A stretch of 64,000 nucleotides of DNA from Actinomycetota bacterium (lineage in GTDB: Bacteria; Actinomycetota; Acidimicrobiia; IMCC26256; JAENVU01): contig VGBT01000005.1 of NCBI GenBank assembly GCA_016870395.1, positions 1-64,000 of the forward strand, written 5' to 3'. Each line of letters opens with the position of its first letter. Position 1 is the first letter of the stretch. The notes beneath the pieces are model-generated. The model worked only from the letters and a program-made list of their open reading frames with translations, did not search any database and was not told where the DNA came from. Shown here one piece after another: positions 61,524 through 64,000 of this stretch. A program made the translations under genes and the position numbers.

Positions 61524-64000
61524 ATGGACGACGCCGCGCCGCCCGCAGACGGCCCGCTTCCCGCCGCCGAGCTGTCGGCCGAAGCCGATCCCCCGGGTCG
61601 CCGCGATCTGGGGGCCGGCGATCCGGAGCAGCCCGAAGCGGGAAGCGTCCCGCCCGTGGTCGCCGTCGTCGTCACCCGCGACCCGGGGCCCTGGTTCGAG
61701 GAGGTCCTCGAAGCGCTGGGCGACTCGGACTACCCGGAGCTGACCGTCCTGGTCCTCGACGCGGGCTCGGCCGAGGACCCCACCGGGCGGGTCGCCGCGC
61801 CGCTCCCGGCTGCCTTCGTGCGGCGGCTGCCGGAGAACGTCGGGTTTGCCGTAGCTGCCAACGAGGCGCTCTCGGCCGTGACCGGAGCCACGTTCCTCTG
61901 CTTCATGCACGACGACGTGGTGCCCGATCCCGCGGCGATCCGGCTCCTGGTGGAAGAGGGCTATCGGTCGAACTCCGCGATCCTCGGCCCCAAGCTGGTC
62001 GACTACGACCGTCCCGAAGTCCTTCTCGAGGTCGGGTGCTCGATCGATCGCTTCGCGGTCCCGCATTCCAGGGTCGAGCCGGGCGAGATCGACCAAGAGC
62101 AGCACGACGCCGTACGCGACGTGTTCTACGTCTCCGACGCCATGATGCTGGTGCGCGCCGACCTGTTCTCCGAGCTCGGTGGCTTCGACGCCCGCACGTT
62201 CCCAGGCGGTGAGGACCTCGACCTGTGCTGGCGCGCGGGCCTGGCCGGAGCGCGCGTGATGGTCGTTCCCGACGCGCGCGCCCGGCACCGGAAGGCCGAT
62301 CATCTCCGCGACGACGCCGACCGCGCGTCGAAGGAGCAGCTCCACCAGAGCCGCCTCCGGGCGTTGCTGAAGTGCTACTCGGGCCTCTCGCTGTGCTACT
62401 TGATCCCGCTGACGTTGTTGCTCAACGTCGTCGAAGCCGTCGCGTTCCTGTTCACCCGGCGCCGTGATCGAGCGCGAGCGCTCCTCGGGGCCTGGGTGTG
62501 GAACGCGCGCAACCTCGGCGATCTCCGCCAGGCGCGGGCGGCCGCCCAGGCGCTCCGTTCCGTGCCGGACTCGGAGGTGCGGGTCCTCCAGTCCCACGGG
62601 AGCGCCCGGGTCCGCCACTTCCTCGTCGGGTCGCTGCACGCCGAGGAGCGCATCCGGACGATCTCGGAGCGCGGTCGCACCGTGGCCGACTCCGCGTCGT
62701 CGGGCGCGCGCACGCCCCAGGTCATGTTGGTCGGCGCGTTCGCGCTCGTGCTCCTCCTCGGATCGCGCGGCTTGCTCCTCGGGCGGGTCTCCGCGGTCGG
62801 TCAGCTCGCGACCTGGCCTGGCGTCGGCGACCTCCTCGGGGCGTTCACGTCCGCGTGGCGTGCCTCGGGGCTGGGCTCGCCGTCGGCGCCGCCGCCGCTA
62901 CTCGCGGCCTTCGCCGGGCTCGGCACCGCGGTCGTCGGGGCGACCGCGCTCGCCCGAACACTTCTGGTCGTCGCTGCGCTCCCAGTCGGTGTCTTCGGGG
63001 CATGGCAACTCGGTCGGAGGATCGCCGGTCCGGGCTGGCCGGCCGCGGCGGCGGCACTCGTCTACGGCGTCAACCCCGTGGCCCGCAACGCGCTGGCGGC
63101 GGGCCGGTTCGGGCCGGTGGTTCTCTACATGTTGGCTCCCTTTGTCCTCGGTGGCCTCTTGCGGCTCGCCGGATACCTTCCCGACGAGCCTCGGCGTCGT
63201 CGGTGGCGATCGCGGATCGGTACCGCGGCGTTGGTCGCGGTGACCGCCGCAGCTTGGCCGCCCGCGCTGGCGTTCCCGGTGCTCGTGCTCGTCGCGTTCG
63301 CGTTTGCCGCGCCGCTCGCGCGCGACGGGTTCGCGCGGGTTCGCGCGCTCGGCGCGGCGGCGTTCGTGTCCGTCGGGCTCGCGCTCGCTCTGCTGCTGCC
63401 CTGGCCGCTGACGTACCTGCAGGCCGGCGATCGGCTCGCGGTCGCGGGGTTCGCGTTCCGTCCCTTCTCGGGTCTGAGCGAGCTCGTGCGCTTCGACACC
63501 GGTCCCAACGGCGCGGGTACCTTCGGCTGGTCCTTCGTCGTCGCGGCCGGGGTCGTGTTGCTCCTCGCGGCCGAGGACCGGCTGGCATGGACCGCGCGCC
63601 TGTGGGTGCTCGCGCTCGTGTCGTTCGCCGTGCCGTTCCTCTCGTACCGGTTCCTCCCCGACACGCCGATGCCGGCCGTCGAAGGACTGCTCGTGCCCGC
63701 GGCACTGGCACTGGCGCTGGTGGTGGGAGTGGGGGTGGCCGCCTTCGCCCAGGACGTGCTGGCCGTGCATTTCGGGTGGCGGCAGATCGCGTCGTTGGTC
63801 GGCGTGGTCACCCTTGCCGGCGCGGGCCTGCTCTTCGTGGGTGACTCCTTGGGTGGCCGCTGGCATCAGCCCGACGACGACTGGGTCGAGTCGCTGTCCT
63901 GGATGCATGCTCAGGAGGGCAACGGGCGGTTCCGGGTGCTGTGGCTGGGCGACGCGTCGATCCTGCCTGTCGACCCGCTGCCGCGCGGTGACGTCGCCTA
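61524..64000 (+). CDS. GT2-family glycosyltransferase fused to a multi-TM GT-C-like region, 3' end truncated by window edge
   Basis: Open to the right edge, absent from ORF track; PVVAVVVTRDPGPWFEEVLEALGDSDYPELTVLVLDAGS...FLCFMHDDVVPDPAAIRLLVEEGY...FPGGEDLDLCWRAGLAG; then repeated TM segments from about 62720. Confidence 0.88.
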   Translation, partial: MDDAAPPADGPLPAAELSAEADPPGRRDLGAGDPEQPEAGSVPPVVAVVVTRDPGPWFEEVLEALGDSDYPELTVLVLDAGSAEDPTGRVAAPLPAAFVRRLPENVGFAVAANEALSAVTGATFLCFMHDDVVPDPAAIRLLVEEGYRSNSAILGPKLVDYDRPEVLLEVGCSIDRFAVPHSRVEPGEIDQEQHDAVRDVFYVSDAMMLVRADLFSELGGFDARTFPGGEDLDLCWRAGLAGARVMVVPDARARHRKADHLRDDADRASKEQLHQSRLRALLKCYSGLSLCYLIPLTLLLNVVEAVAFLFTRRRDRARALLGAWVWNARNLGDLRQARAAAQALRSVPDSEVRVLQSHGSARVRHFLVGSLHAEERIRTISERGRTVADSASSGARTPQVMLVGAFALVLLLGSRGLLLGRVSAVGQLATWPGVGDLLGAFTSAWRASGLGSPSAPPPLLAAFAGLGTAVVGATALARTLLVVAALPVGVFGAWQLGRRIAGPGWPAAAAALVYGVNPVARNALAAGRFGPVVLYMLAPFVLGGLLRLAGYLPDEPRRRRWRSRIGTAALVAVTAAAWPPALAFPVLVLVAFAFAAPLARDGFARVRALGAAAFVSVGLALALLLPWPLTYLQAGDRLAVAGFAFRPFSGLSELVRFDTGPNGAGTFGWSFVVAAGVVLLLAAEDRLAWTARLWVLALVSFAVPFLSYRFLPDTPMPAVEGLLVPAALALALVVGVGVAAFAQDVLAVHFGWRQIASLVGVVTLAGAGLLFVGDSLGGRWHQPDDDWVESLSWMHAQEGNGRFRVLWLGDASILPVDPLPRGDVA

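Overview
High-GC actinobacterial-type chromosomal window, coding-dense and mostly core metabolism. The composition and gene content resemble Acidimicrobiia or another deep actinobacterial lineage, but this is inference because no marker rRNA is present. Left to right: thioesterase (runs off the left edge), a PPi-type phosphofructokinase, glpK, plsC, a TetR regulator with a palindromic operator; a small accessory islet (orphan ORF, secreted GH26-like enzyme, IS3-family element with 3-bp target duplication, RDD remnant); glyA, a wecA-like gene and the complete atp operon; glpX; a ferredoxin/P450/LLM/SDR group with a KstR-like operator; an acyl-CoA mutase large subunit; a glycosyltransferase/methyltransferase/toroid-protein cassette; murA, nfu, meaB, enoyl-CoA hydratases, galT; a biotin-dependent carboxylase with birA; pabBC; a surface-polysaccharide cluster (LCP, rfbB, ugd, uxs, GT2s, epimerase); F420 genes (fbiA, cofE and a separate nitroreductase); and a large GT2-membrane fusion running off the right edge. 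No tRNA, rRNA or CRISPR array was recognised. I did not find a convincing new multigene defence or mobile system. The most checkable signals are: decayed genes (PhzF with two lesions; a membrane protein split by one in-frame TGA; IS3 orfA broken by a 7-bp duplication), a nested 70-nt palindrome between convergent genes, a KstR-like operator, a hairpin between atpA and atpG, active-site substitutions (MurA Cys-to-Asp, PFK GGEDT, a flavoprotein lacking one redox Cys), a 36-bp in-frame tandem repeat, and a conserved-looking His-rich unknown protein in the polysaccharide cluster.
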